Shown one piece after another: positions 1 through 11,082 of a stretch of 64,000 nucleotides of DNA (position 1 is the first letter of the stretch; the number at the start of each line of letters is the position of its first letter). Origin of the DNA: Brachycybe producta (Eukaryota > Arthropoda > Diplopoda > Playtdesmida > Andrognathidae); NCBI GenBank assembly GCA_036925085.1, contig JAUPFP010000019.1:1431001-1495000 (forward strand). The letters run 5' to 3'. The notes under the pieces were generated by a model. It did no database searches. It was given only the letters and a program-made list of their open reading frames with translations, and was not told the origin of the DNA. The translations under genes were made by a program, and so were the position numbers.

Positions 1-528
1 TAGGCGGATGGTAGACGTTCTCCTGAGAAGGGGTGAAATCTCTCTGAAGGATGGTGACCATCCATTTCTGATCGTCGACTGTTGCTCCGAAGGGGTTCGA
101 TAGTCCTCTTGCCTTATGGTGTCTCCGACCTGTTCAGAGAAGGATTAGTTACCAAACAAGAGACCACTTAGCTTCTGATTATAAACACTTTTATTCATTC
201 CTGTCCCAGAAACATGAACACGTACACAAATGAATGTAGTGAATTAAAGGTGCGTTCACGTGCCCATGATGTGATGCGGATGAATATCGAAGTATAACAA
301 AGAATTGAGCGAGAGAATGAACATCGAACAAAGAGAAACACGGTTTTTTTTATACACTTGGACCTGTGGACTCCTACAAGGTGTAACCAGGTCCAAGTGA
401 CCGTGGTCCCAGAGATAGCCCTCCGCCCGATCAAGTCCAAGCATAGAGGGAAGGAGGGAGATAGCTGAGTCGCGCACCCCAAGGCTAGCATTCTGGGGGG
501 ATCACGAACTAGCCGGTGATACAATACA
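1..528 (-). mobile_element. Partial LTR, Ty3/Gypsy-like (LTR family 1)
   Basis: Matches, with moderate divergence, the solo LTR at 44466-45177; shared blocks include the 'cccatgatgtgat' region, the 'ggtgtaaccaggtccaagtgacc' region and a TATA-like stretch near 350 that reads TATAAAA on the minus strand. On the minus strand it would begin with TGTATTG near 528. The other end is cut off by the window edge, so I cannot say whether this is a solo LTR or one end of a longer element. An old copy. Confidence 0.6.
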
Positions 529-948
529 GTATGTCTAAAAAAATCTATACACACTTTGTTTGTTAATAACTGCCACGTTTATTTTTTTTTTAAATTTTAC
601 TTTAGAATTAAGAGTAAATGGTACAATAAAAATTAGATATTACAGCATTGCATGTTTCATGTTTAAATGAGACTTTATCTCATGTATTGAAAATGTCACC
701 AGGGTCTTTCCCATTGCTGTCATTGGTAAGAAACTGATCTGCAAACGTACCTCTCTTTGCAAATATGCGACAATTCTCTTAAAATTGCTTCCCATTTATA
801 CATTTATAGCAAGAAATCAAAGAGAATTGTTGCACAATTACAAGAGTGCAATGAGAATGGAGGATATTTTAAAAAGTTGATATAATGCCTCCTTTAAACA
901 TAAAATATGCAATCCTGTTTTATCTAATCTTTATTATAACACTTAATA
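529..948. other. AT-rich spacer, no gene seen
   Basis: No recognisable coding region, RNA gene or repeat boundary. Short imperfect inverted segments around 770-850 ('caattctctt' against 'aagagaattg') suggest a decayed foldback element, but I cannot delimit it. Confidence 0.4.
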
Positions 949-1209
949 TCTTAAATATAAAACAGAAAGTTTGTGTGTTTGTCCGTTACGCTAAAAACTC
1001 GCGATCTGCTTAACGTAGCAAAGTGACATTTGCCTCAGTTGTAGCGCTGAACATTTCTAGGTCAACGGTGCTACAAAGGTGATAAAAACATGGACGTATA
1101 TACTTTCAAGAAAGAAATTGACAAAGTAGTTTAAAAAGTGATCTCCATAACAAATACAAATAATTGGAATCGCAGCCGTCACTTATGCTCTTTCATAGTA
1201 AGTTCTTTC

Positions 1210-1912
1210 CAGTGGCGTAGCTAGGCTTGGTTGCGCCCCCCCCCCCGCCACTTAAAACTTTGCGCCCCCTTAGCTACCTCTCCACATAGCCCCCATACTA
1301 GGTGGGGGTACTATTTTGATGAACGGCGGAACAGGTCTGAACAACAGTAGTTCCAGTCGGATTCGGAAGGTTAAGAAAGGTTAGGAAATTAATCATGTTG
1401 CAGGGGGTCAGGGGGCGCAGCCCCCACCCCTCCCCAGTTTTTAAAGAATTATTAAAACAAATTTGTCCATTGTTCCGACCGTTCTTCTCGTTAATCAAAT
1501 TAGGGAACAGTCAAACAATGGACTAGTTTGATTTAATAAGAATAATTCTTTAAAAACTGGAGGCTGCGCCCCCAACCACTCTGCAACGAGCTTAATTTAA
1601 CTAAACCTAACCTTCCGACTGTTCCTACTATTTTTCCGACTATTCCTACCGTTGTTCCTCCGTGCCCATTGATCTCTATGAAGATTTACTGGTGCAACTA
1701 TGTAGTTTTTAAAGGTAAATATTAAATGAAAGTCGATTTATTTTTGAAATTAACTGAATAAATTAAGCGAGCGATTCGGAATTACTCGCTTAATTTATTC
1801 AATTATTTTTTAAAATACATAACTTTCATTTCGTTTTTTGCGCCACCAAACCTCCTGCGCCCCCCCCCCCCCCGGCAGTTGCGGGTCTTGCGGGTGCCTA
1901 GCTACGCCACTG
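1210..1912. mobile_element. hAT-type MITE with perfect 8-bp target duplication
   Basis: Terminal inverted repeats start CAGTGGCGTAGCTAGGC and end GCCTAGCTACGCCACTG. The flanks are GTTCTTTC at 1202-1209 and GTTCTTTC at 1913-1920, an exact 8-bp duplication as made by hAT transposases. The interior is a large imperfect palindrome centred near 1500 (arms around 1420-1470 and 1535-1585) with C-runs beside both ends. It has no transposase and is nested in the Helitron 949-3156. Confidence 0.88.
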
Positions 1913-2049
1913 GTTCTTTCAAAAAACGTTGCAAGACAAGAAGTGACAGAGAAATTTGCTAATTGGATCGAATTTCTTAAGTGCCTAGATACAGCGTTTA
2001 ATTCAAAATTTCTCCGAATGTAGGCCCTGCGATCGGTTTTGGATTCGAA

Positions 2050-2295
2050 AGTGGATTTTTAACATTTTTTTCTCCAGGTTTAAAAGTGGCATTATAATTA
2101 ATAAAAAATAATTTCACGTGCTAAGCTTATAAAAAGGAAACATCGTGAAGCCAATAGATTTATGCTGGTGCTAATGTTTTTTGTTATTGTTTTAAGGCGT
2201 TCTTAACAAGAGTTCTTCAAATGTTTGTGGGAGTTTTTTTTTGGTGCAATGGGATTTAACATAGAGTTAAAAACCGAGGACGGACCTTTTCAAAA
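2050..2295 (-). repeat. Interspersed repeat R46, copy 1
   Basis: Reverse-complement match to the sequence at 47881-48200 and to part of 46220-46600. Shared landmarks are 'cccacaaacatttgaagaac', 'ttagcacgtgcatt' and 'ccatgttaaatccca', here read on the minus strand. No coding potential. The family's ends are not resolved. Confidence 0.65.
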
Positions 2296-2471
2296 TTTAT
2301 ATAAAGCTGAACAATACTTTTTATTGCATTTTTCGCTTTACTGTATCTTCATTGAGCAATTGTGCGCCCATTCATTGCAAGTTTAGTAACACCATATACA
2401 TGTAGTAACACTCATTTAACTCATTGTCGTCTGCTCAAAACAACAAGATGGCGGTGTAACTAGGCTCTTAA

Positions 2472-3068
2472 AGAGACCATTACCTCTAGAAATTTCTTGT
2501 CAAAATATTGTCAAGAATTATTCAACGATTGCCAAAACGATTTTTAAAATTTAAAATAAGTGATTAATTTAATATAAAAAATTAAAAATCAGTTGACTTC
2601 ATATAAATGAACCTTATCAGATAGATGCGCCACCAAACAACAGACATTGGCAACAAAAAAACCCAAAGTCTACTCCTCTAGTCGAATTCTGATGTGTTGC
2701 CACCTCCTCACATTACTTTTCATTTCAAAGTATTATGGATTTAATATTTTAATTATTCCATGTGGAAGGTTGTATTGAGTTGAATATGAGTAGGGAATAC
2801 ATATATTTCATTACGAAATTCTGGAAATGTGAGGTGACAACCTTGGCCACAACAGTGGGAGGGGGGCAAGGGGAGGCTTTCGTTTTTGGAAATTTAAATA
2901 ATTTTGTAAGTTTGAAATAATTGGTGACTCAACAAAAGTCAGTTCATTTTCAAGTTTTTTTTTATGGTTTTAATGACTTCTTTTAAATTTTAAAAATCGT
3001 TTTTTTGCAGCCGTTGGGTAAGTTTTCGCAATAATTTGAAAACAAAATTTCAAGAGGTAATAGACTCT
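2472..3068. mobile_element. Palindromic MITE flanked by TTAA (family T2, copy 1)
   Basis: Left end AGAGACCATTACCTC and right end GAGGTAATAGACTCT are imperfect inverted repeats, flanked on both sides by TTAA (2468-2471 and 3069-3072). The two halves are inverted copies along most of the length. A TTAA duplication suggests piggyBac-type mobilisation, but the ends are not classic piggyBac ends. Related copies are at 31512-32060 and 33792-34245, with a fragment near 51634. It lies within the Helitron 949-3156. Confidence 0.75.
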
Positions 3069-3156
3069 TTAACAGTAAAGATGAAAGTCAATCAAAGTTA
3101 TTTTTTTATAATTAATTGTTTTACTTTCCCCGAGCGAAACCGGGCAGTAAGGCTAG

Positions 3157-3469
3157 TTAATTATAAATTTTTTTTAATAAATTAAATTTAAAAAAATAAA
3201 CATGGCAGTTATTAACTATCAAAACGTGTATACATTTTTTGGCACACTTTGTATTTGTGTGTGTGTGTGTGTGTGTCCTATGAGACATCTTCCAAATGCT
3301 GAATTTATTAGTGCTTCTAAAATAATAGAAGCACAGTAGAAATGTTTCCTCTTAATTCTCAAGTGTAAACCGTTCATATAATAACAGTGGCTAAAAAAAC
3401 ACTTACATGTTAGTAATTAATTTGGCATTTTGGCAACAACAACAACAAAATAACCAATGACACTCTAAC
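3157..3469. other. Non-coding stretch with a short GT microsatellite
   Basis: AT-rich. Contains a (GT)n run at about 3256-3276. If the exon at 3470-3920 is real, this is the start of its downstream intron; the donor GTTAGA lies at 3464-3469 on the minus strand. Confidence 0.5.
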
Positions 3470-3920
3470 CTGAGGTGATAGCCGAAAGATGATCCTTTGA
3501 GAATCGCACTTTGGCATCAGCTGCCGCCGCCGAATCTCCCATATTGTCCGCACTTAATGTCAAATCAGGACAAAACGAAACAGACAACTTGTCCACAGAA
3601 GGAGTAGGTGAGGGTGATTGTGGGTCGAGAGAAACTCTTCTCGAACGACCACTGATCACGGTCGTAGAATCAGGACTCGTGCTTCCGCCACTCCCATAAT
3701 CCGTCCCAGTTTGTTTGAGATCATCAATAGCTGCTCCTGCATCGTCAGCTCGAATTGCTGGAATAGGTCGATCCGAAGTTGAACCAGCTGCAGCTGCTGA
3801 TGCTGCTGCTGCTGCTGCAGTTTCACTGTCCTCTGCGACGAGAGCTGTGTTCTTTGGTTCTTTCTCAGACTCTGGGAGACGACGCAATTTAGCCAGAAAT
3901 CCCTTTTTACTGAAAGGCAT
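3470..3920 (-). CDS. Putative first coding exon of an unidentified gene
   Basis: An open frame starts MPFSKKGFLAKLRRLPE and runs 150 codons plus one base to a good donor (CAG|GTTAGA on the minus strand). The ATG has a favourable A at -3. A polypyrimidine tract and CAG acceptor at 3942-3947 sit 21 bases before the ATG, so the upstream part of the 5' leader is probably a separate exon. The protein is low-complexity: a basic N-terminus, a poly-Ala tract (about residues 35-45), a Ser/Pro-rich middle, a protein-kinase-A-like site RRVS (94-97) and a KVRF motif (137-140) that fits the RVxF docking pattern for protein phosphatase 1. Those two motif readings are inference. I do not recognise the family. 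Later exons would lie leftwards, buried among the repeats at 1-3400 or outside the window. The length, splice borders and codon bias of the open frame favour a real exon over chance. Confidence 0.6.
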
Positions 3921-3944
3921 TTTCTGTCTTCAGAAATGTAACTG

Positions 3945-4545
3945 CTGGAAGAAAAAAAAAGATAATTGGTTTAATTGCAATAAAATGAATATTTTTTTAA
4001 AAAAATGATTCTTATTTAATTTAAATTAATTTAAAATTTATTAATTTGATTTTTTTAAAAAAATTACAAATTAAAAAGAAAATAACTATAAACCTTTTAT
4101 TTAAATTAAAACACAAGACATTTAAATTTAAAAAAAAATACTTTCATTTAAACTTAAGTAATTAAAAAAATTTCAAACAAAGTTTTAATTATTTAAGTTT
4201 AAATAAAAGTATTTTTTTAATTTTTTTTTTTTAATTAATTTAAATGTTTGTGTTTTAATTTAAATAAAAGGTTTATAATTATTTTCTTTTTAATTTGTAA
4301 TTTTTTTAAATTTAAATTAATAAATTTTATTAAAATTAAATTAAAACACAGTCATTTATTTTTTTTAAAAAAATACATTTATTTAAACTTAAATAATTAA
4401 AAAAAAAGTATCAAACAAAGTTTTAATAAAGCATTTTTTTAATTAAATGTTTGCGTTTTAATTTAAATAAAAGGTTTATAATTATTTTCTTTTTAATTTG
4501 TAATTTTTTTTAAATTTAAATTAATAAATTTTAATAGCACATAAG
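3945..4545. repeat. AT-only palindromic repeats
   Basis: Almost pure A+T. An arm at about 4055-4185 is inverted at about 4190-4330, and a further partial copy lies at about 4340-4540; the landmark 'aaaaggtttataattatttt' and its complement recur. The arms could form a long hairpin. No gene, and no clear target duplication. Confidence 0.6.
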
Positions 4546-5167
4546 ACGTTTTATAAGTAGCCATTGTAAAATATGCAACTGAACGAGAATAACACAGAAA
4601 TCTGGATATTCTTTATTAATAGAAATTTTAAGATTTTTCTAAAATCAAATTTATAATTTTTTTTTTGGCATATTACAATAAATTGTCACATCTAGCTCAT
4701 AAAATTATAATAGTTACAAAAGCAAATTACAAGATGTTTATTTTGACAAACATTGTCATATGACTGCCATTGTCCGGGGTACAAGAATAATATGAAAGTC
4801 ATAAAATAATAGCGCACAAACAGTTATGTCATAAGGCATGATTGTTACAATTTTACGATTCCCCCCCTCTGTAATGGAGGCCCATGGTTCTTTTCAAACT
4901 GCCTTACAAAGCTTATTTTAAAAGATATATTTCGTTGATGTTTTCACGTGAAATTAACTATATAATGAAACTAATAAATCCTTATGACGAATGAAATTTA
5001 ATTCAAATCGACACGGTGTTATTTATATTGGAGAAATAAACAATTTTAGTAATGTGCATTGAAAAAATGAACAGTTACAAGTTACTCTGATACCTAATAC
5101 AGTAAATATTGACAACTAGTCTACTAACAATATATCCGGGCATTAATCTTGATATAAATTAAATTCC
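4546..5167. other. Intergenic AT-rich DNA, nothing recognised
   Basis: No coding region, RNA gene or delimited element found. Confidence 0.4.
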
Positions 5168-5372
5168 ACAGAAATTAGAAAACGGGATGAACAGAAGTTT
5201 TCTCCGCCCTTTTCATGAGGACCGGCAAATTCTAATTGGTTTGTTGTGTGGTTCGACGTTGAAAAGGGCGGAGCATGTGACGTCAGATTGCATAACCAAC
5301 CAATTAGAAGTTGCCAGTCGTCATAAAAAAGGGCGGAGCCAACTTCTGTTCGCCCGATTTCTAATTGCCTGT
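5168..5372. mobile_element. MITE family A, copy 1 (about 205 bp, palindromic)
   Basis: The full-length family reads ACAGGCAATTAGAAATCGGG at one end and its complement at the other; inside each arm is a 'gttggctccgccc' block and a 'caacttctaattggtt' block. This copy is slightly diverged at its left end. The centre contains GGGCGG and the palindrome TGACGTCA. Other copies are at 13605-13810, 35901-36106 and 42267-42470, all 204-206 bp, with an end fragment at 46180. I could not settle the target duplication. Confidence 0.8.
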
Positions 5373-5960
5373 ATCAATTACAATCTCATTTCGCATTTGT
5401 TTTTCACATTCTTTAATTTGTCCTTTTACGTTTTTCGAATCTGAAGGCCGTAACTCTTTAGGGGTGAAAGTGACCAAAATCAATTTTATGACTACACTGG
5501 TCACATTTGAAAACTTTAGAAAAATTTAAAACAGGGCTAAAAAATATAAAATTTCTAGAAAAAAAATTTAAAGACCCATGTATAATTATATTTTGATTGA
5601 CAATAATAATTAATGCCAAAGAAAGTATGCATAATTTAGTGGCATTATTATTATTGCAATAATCATCAGTTAAAAAATTAGAAATAAATATTCACAATTT
5701 TTAAAAAGTAATTTCTCGTACAAAAATAATTTTACAGTATGACCGTGAGTTTAAATTACACCACAGACTTTAAAATTCAGCCTAAAATCGAACATTTTTT
5801 TGTTATAAAAAAAACTATAAAAGGCCGCCTCATGAGGGCTCAACAGCCTCACAAGTAAAAACGTCAGTTTTTTTCCATAGTAAGCAATTTTATTTGGTTT
5901 ACTTCCTATTTGCATATTTTACAGTATCTGCATATTTAATAATATTTAATATAATTATAA
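5373..5960. other. AT-rich spacer, nothing recognised
   Basis: No supported gene or element boundary. Confidence 0.4.
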
Positions 5961-6256
5961 TTATTATATATATAATATCCCAGGTCTGTGTGTTTGTGTG
6001 TGTGTGGAGTAACAAAAACCATTGAAGGACGTCGGAATTTATATTTTCCTTTGGAAAGTGTAGAAAGGGGGGGGGAGAGAAAAGTGAGAGGGGGTGAGGG
6101 GAAAAGTTTGGAAAGTGTAGAAGGGGGAGAGAGAGAAAAGTGGGAGGGGGTGAATGAAATTGAAATGAAAGAAGTAAAAAAAGGAAAAAACGACGCGCAT
6201 GCGCACAATTGCCTGTGAATTTTGCTCCCGTCATTTATGACGGGTTACCCCACTAG
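5961..6256 (+). mobile_element. Short non-autonomous Helitron H1
   Basis: Starts TTATTATATATATA after an A. It contains 'cccaggtctgtgtg', a purine-rich GGGGGAGAGAG tract and 'gcgcatgcgcacaattgcctg', then ends with the hairpin CCCGTCATTTATGACGGG, TTACCC and CTAG, followed by T. The copy at 62711-62997 is nearly the same length and shows the same ends, with an empty site that proves A/T insertion without duplication. Its 3' end abuts the 5' end of the next Helitron. Confidence 0.8.
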
Positions 6257-6768
6257 TATATATATATATATATTAAGCCAGGTCTCTGTGTGTGCGTGTG
6301 TGAGTGGATATAACGCTACATAAACCTTGAAGCACATCAGAATTTATATAAATTTAAATGAATAAATGAACAGCTTTTTTTTTCTCAAGGTCAACTACAG
6401 TATATGTTGAACACTTCCTTTGTAAAGTATAGAAGGGGGAGAGAGAGAGAGAGAGAGAAAAACGTGGAGGGAGAAAAAGTGGGAGGGGGTGACTGATATT
6501 GAAATGAAAGGAGTAAAAAAGGAACAAACAACGCGCATGCGCACACCAGAGAAAATGAAAAACTCATTTTCTCTTTCAAATATAAAAAAGAGGAGGGGAT
6601 AATAGTAGCAAAATTAAACTACAGTTTATCACAGGCAATTGTGCCCAGCATTAGAATTTCTTTTGCTCAGCCCTTTTACGAACATCAATTTCTAATTGGT
6701 TTGTTACTGACATCATGTTTCTGACATGTCTGACATCATAAAAGGGCGGAGGAAAAGAAATTGTAATG

Positions 6769-7512
6769 TGTAACGACCCGACTGGTCCATCACAATACCT
6801 CGGGCAACTCTTGCCCCGTCCGAAAGAACTTAAGTAAAACTTACCCGGACACCAGACTCCAAACGGGGATGGGATCGTACCCATAGCAGCCCTCTTCATG
6901 GTTGATGTGGAAAACGCCGACTCCCTGGAGTCTCTATTGCCGGACACGACGGTCGATCAGCCGCCACAACGAGAATGTCCCGGTGGGACCTCTCCCACTG
7001 CGAGCCGACATAAGTCACTGGTCGATAAAGGACGGATGAAGGACAGTTGAATCCCCACAGATTCCCCCCTCCCCACGGTAACTCCACAATAAAACACACG
7101 ACACAGTTGTAAGGTTAAAATAAAAAGGTATTTAATGACTTACTCAGTGAATATGTAATAAACGCAGTGGTCCCCATGAAAAGCACAACAAAGCACAAAC
7201 AAAAGAACAATCCAACACAAAGAACAATGAAGGCCACCTTGGCCTCCAGCATGGATCCTTTCTAGTCACTTGAATACAACACACTGCCCAGAACAAATGG
7301 CTGACTAGGCCATTTATACCTCCAGGCAACTGCACCTGGAGGGGACAGTGGTCACTTCTGACCTCTCACTCATTGACTCCAATGGTGAGAGGTCGGCTGG
7401 CACCAAAATTGGCATCTGACCACAACAGCCTACTGCAAGCTGTCAGGCAGACCACCATAGGAAGTTCGTCTGCTCAATCAAAAAATTTGATTGAGCAAAC
7501 CAGGTTGTTACA
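6769..7512 (-). repeat. 3' LTR of the gag-protease element
   Basis: In element orientation it begins TGTAACAACCTGG and ends GGTCGTTACA, with TG...CA ends and short terminal inverted repeats (TGTAAC/GTTACA). A TATA box reading GGTATAAATGG on the minus strand lies near 7310-7322. The purine-rich segment just inside (7513-7535, minus strand) is the likely polypurine tract. Confidence 0.85.
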
Positions 7513-10057
7513 ATTCTCTCAACTTCCCTGTTCCGCCCCGGGAACAGGTAGGTCGAGCCAGCCAGGACTGCTCCCACAAACCTGTCCACTTAGGGTCCAG
7601 ACGGCTTCCCGGGTGGTGGAGCTCGAGTGGAGCCCATCCACTCTGCTGCCCACCGGTGTGTCCACCATGAGCACACTTCCAAAGATCACGTCCCCAAGTC
7701 CAGGATCAAAGACCATTCCCTAAGACGGCTTTCCTCCAAGATTTGCAATTCCTTGAAAGGAATCTCTTGGAGCTGCGGGCGCCTTGTCAGCACCCAGCTC
7801 GTTAGAAGGTATACCAGGGCGATCACGGGCACAATCGTAGCCCCTGGTAGTTGCTCAGTCACCAACTGACCAGCCATACCTTCTAGGTCGCATCCCAACA
7901 AGCGTCAGATTAATGGGGCTGCATGCCAAGATAGCCATTTTATCTCGGCATCTAGTTCCATCACATTCACAAAACTAAACGCTTGTTGGACCGGCTTCAC
8001 GGCCACTACTACCAGTATATCCTCACAACTGAACGCAACAACATGCTTCATGTTGTACGGTGGTAGCCATGCTACCCACAGTGCTGGAAGTGGCTCTTCC
8101 AGATGGTAATAGCCGTGGTATTGGTAACCCACCATTCCCGGCTGGTCCTGCCACAGACCAAGCCAGTTATTCAGATACACCTCTGCACCTGAATACAGGT
8201 GTATCGCACCAATATGCCGTCCCTTAGGCAAAAACCTAGGAGAGGTCAACATTTTCGGTCCTAGGGTCTCAAATACCCCACCACTGTGGCCCGGAAAGAA
8301 GGGTGTACCCCCACTGGGGGTCACGGGATCACATTTTTCTGCCACAATGCCTCCACTTTGAGCTCCCTGGCGCTTACTCATGAAGGGTGTCGGACACCCC
8401 TTCCTCTCACACTTGGACTTTTTATGGTTCATCATCAGAGAGGGAGGTTTACCGTGCATTGAGCTAGACTTAACCGCACTCAACAACTTACCGGGCCAGT
8501 CAGGCTTAGGCAGGTGGTTAGCCCCCTTCGCCCTCTCGGACTTCTTCGAAGGTTTTCCGGCTGGAGCCGTACTTTGCTTCGGTGAAGAACCCCTAGCCAA
8601 ACTGGCGGCCGAGAAAGGTAGTCCACAGACAAACCACTATCGCCCGTCCCGAAGAACTGTCCCCTTCGGTGTAAAAGTCGGCTGACTCTTACCACCAGCA
8701 GTTTTGTCTACATCACCATGGGCTGGTGCCTTGGCAGACTGCATTGCCACCCTCTTGGCAATTTGCTGCTGGCCAGCAGATCTAGCTGCTTCAGCCTGGA
8801 GGATTCGAACTTGATCCCCTTGGCCCCACGGTTTGCAAGGTGGGAAGGCCTGTCCCTGCTCAGAGGGCCGGGCCTTCTTCTCTCTTAAGTGATCAGCCAC
8901 TGGTGGGGTGTGAGGGCGGGACCCTTTTCGTCCCTTACCACCACCACCACTTGCGGATTTACCCAATTTACCGGGAGCAGACACTGGAGGCTGCTTCACC
9001 TTCTTCTCCACTCGTCGGTCCCTTCTATCAGGGTGGGCAAAAGCTACAGCTGGACAACCCACCGCCGGAGTAAGTTTACTCATAGCAGTTTCACGGGCTT
9101 TCAGCTGGGCCTCTCTGTCCACAAGAGCCTTCACTTTTGCAGCAATCCGTGCAGCTCCGGACTTTCTCCTGCGCTGCTTTATGCTGTCCATCTTCGCTTG
9201 CACGGTGAAAGAAACACCGTGGGATCCCGCCAATGATGGTCTACCCACTGTAGTCGCACCTCTCCCGCCAGACTCCAAAGAGTCCTCTGAAAAATGGTGA
9301 CGACTCCGCCACTGCTGCTCTGTTTCATTACCACCATTGAAAGTCGAAAAATCACGGTCATCACCATGATTTACGGCTCTCAGACGGTAGCAACCGCTCT
9401 TTTTCGGGTTCCTGCCGTCTAACTTCCGTAGACCTTGGGCTTCCCCAAGTGCCACGGTACTCGGACGGTATGAACCCGCCGGAAGAGAACCTTCCATTCC
9501 AGCAGAACCACCATGGCAACAACCATGTTGGTTCCACCACTCCCACCATGCGTCGATACGGTCCAAGATGGAATGGCACATGGTGGCACAGGCATCTACT
9601 GTAGCCGGTCTATCCCCTCCTTTCCCCGGTTACTTGCCGGAGGAGGGGTATCTGACCACGGTTGGGTGGCTAAATCTGGTTCAGCCGCCTCATCCTTGGT
9701 CACCCCGGAGATCTCACCATTGTCCACTTTTTTAGGGGTAGACACACCGTGAGTCGCCGCGAGAATAGACTGGTATGGAGGAGCCTTCACATTAATACTA
9801 ACGTGAACGGAGGACGGAGGTCTTCCCATACAACATACCTGTTGGCTTCGGCAATTCCTGCCACCACAAACACACCATTATCCACCCATGGCTTTGTGGT
9901 GCTGCTCCACGAGAAGCAGCTGGCCAGGGCCGGCATGCTCTACCAACCCCACTGATACGACACGTCGTACGTGGGGTGGTAGCCAGACATTTTCCCTCAG
10001 TCGCAGGGAACAAACTTCCCCGCTCTCGATAGGAACTCTGGTCTCGTGCAACTCTGG
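7513..10057 (-). other. Internal part of the LTR element of unknown content
   Basis: GC-richer than the surroundings. On the minus strand it encodes basic, Lys/Arg/Gly/Pro-rich stretches (about 8640-9580) and a hydrophobic segment (about 7740-7860), but none of the reverse transcriptase, RNase H or integrase motifs I looked for. It may be a C-terminal Gag extension or captured sequence; I assign no function. Confidence 0.5.
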
Positions 10058-10828
10058 TTAAACAATGTTCCCCCACCCGTCAACCTTCTCAAGCACCGGT
10101 GGAACTTCTGGGAGTTGCCATTCCTGAGGCCGAGTTTCTGGTATTGGCAGTGGAACTGATTCCACCTCCACAGGTTTCCCAAGTGCTTGATCAGTGTAAG
10201 CGGCATGAAGGGCATCTGGATGTGTGGTCCAGACATCCTCCCAGAAATACACTTTCTGGTGCACGACATCCACCATCAAGCCGAAGCGTGAGGCGTGATT
10301 AACGCACAAAATTGCTTCGCTCCTCCCCTTCACGAGAAGAGACACCTTGATGGTCTTCCGGTAAATGGTCAAGTCCACCAAAGCAACACCTACTACGATG
10401 GCGTGCCCACCCATGCCAAACAGGCATGATGGTACCTCCAGTATCTCAACAGGCAACCCCATCGCTTGTGCCGCCTTCATGCTTAGAACCAAAACTTTGG
10501 CTCCCGTGTCCACGATCATCTCCACCAGGAGGTGATCACCTATAGACACAAACACCTTTGGTGCCACCCGAGAATATGCCTGGCTCTGCAATTCAGGAAT
10601 GGGAACCCGTTGGTTCCCACCATCGAACTTCTGCCCCATGTCTACATCACCATCCACAAGAAATGGTAACACCAGACGAGCAGAAGTCGGGGGTCCAGCC
10701 TCACTAACTAGAGAATCCCCTGGCACAGCAGAAGGTATGGGCACACCTGCTCCTCGCAGGACATCCACATATCTGGAGACCGCCCCGAAGGTACATCCCT
10801 TCATCACAGTGCCGACGATGTCGAACAC
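10058..10828 (-). pseudogene. Retropepsin-like aspartic protease region
   Basis: Shows the retropepsin hallmark 'VEMIVDTGAKVLVLS' (D-T-G active-site triad followed by a hydrophobic strand), a flap-like 'GMGGHAIVVGVALVDLTI', and a later 'ILCVNHASRFGLMVDVVHQK', which corresponds to the conserved strand near the C-terminus of Gypsy proteases (usually ILG-D-L...). The enzyme would process Gag. It lies downstream of the gag-like region in element orientation, as expected. Confidence 0.7.
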
Positions 10829-11082
10829 CTGAGTTTTTAAGCATTACCGGTTGCTCACCACTCAGTTCGGTGGCGACCGGTGGCAGTTTAACGAAGACAT
10901 CTCTTCGTTATCCTCCACAAGTCTATAGTAGAACTGGCCATTGATTACGGTGGCCAGGTACTTTCGACCAAACAGCCACACAGGTGCCAGGCCTGGCGTT
11001 GCTGGAGCTTCTGGCTTGCACCAGGCTTCACTCTGGCAACATGTCCCTTTGCCGCAGCATATCGGCTTCAACAAGCCGTGCC

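Larger units (their letters stand above)
949..3156 (+). mobile_element. Non-autonomous Helitron with nested MITEs
   Basis: The 5' end begins with TC after an A, followed by the 'agtttgtgtgtttgtccg' type sequence typical of animal Helitron 5' ends. The 3' end has a GC-rich hairpin (CCCG...CGGG at 3129-3143) about 10 bases before a terminal CTAG at 3153-3156, which is followed by T. This is the Helitron signature: no inverted repeats, no target duplication, insertion between A and T. No Rep/helicase coding is visible. A hAT MITE, a copy of repeat family R46 and a TTAA MITE lie inside and account for most of the length. That the two ends belong to one element is an inference. Confidence 0.6.

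Noticed and set aside
195-554. 119-codon minus-strand open frame
   Set aside because: It lies inside an LTR and spans its TATA region; the related LTR at 44.5 kb does not keep the frame.
1298-1498. 66-codon minus-strand open frame
   Set aside because: Lies within the palindromic core of the hAT MITE 1210-1912; non-coding.
5899-6580. Ser/Pro/Leu/Phe-rich open frames with signal-peptide-like starts
   Set aside because: They translate the purine-rich tract of Helitrons H1 and H2; the same frames appear wherever the Helitron occurs.
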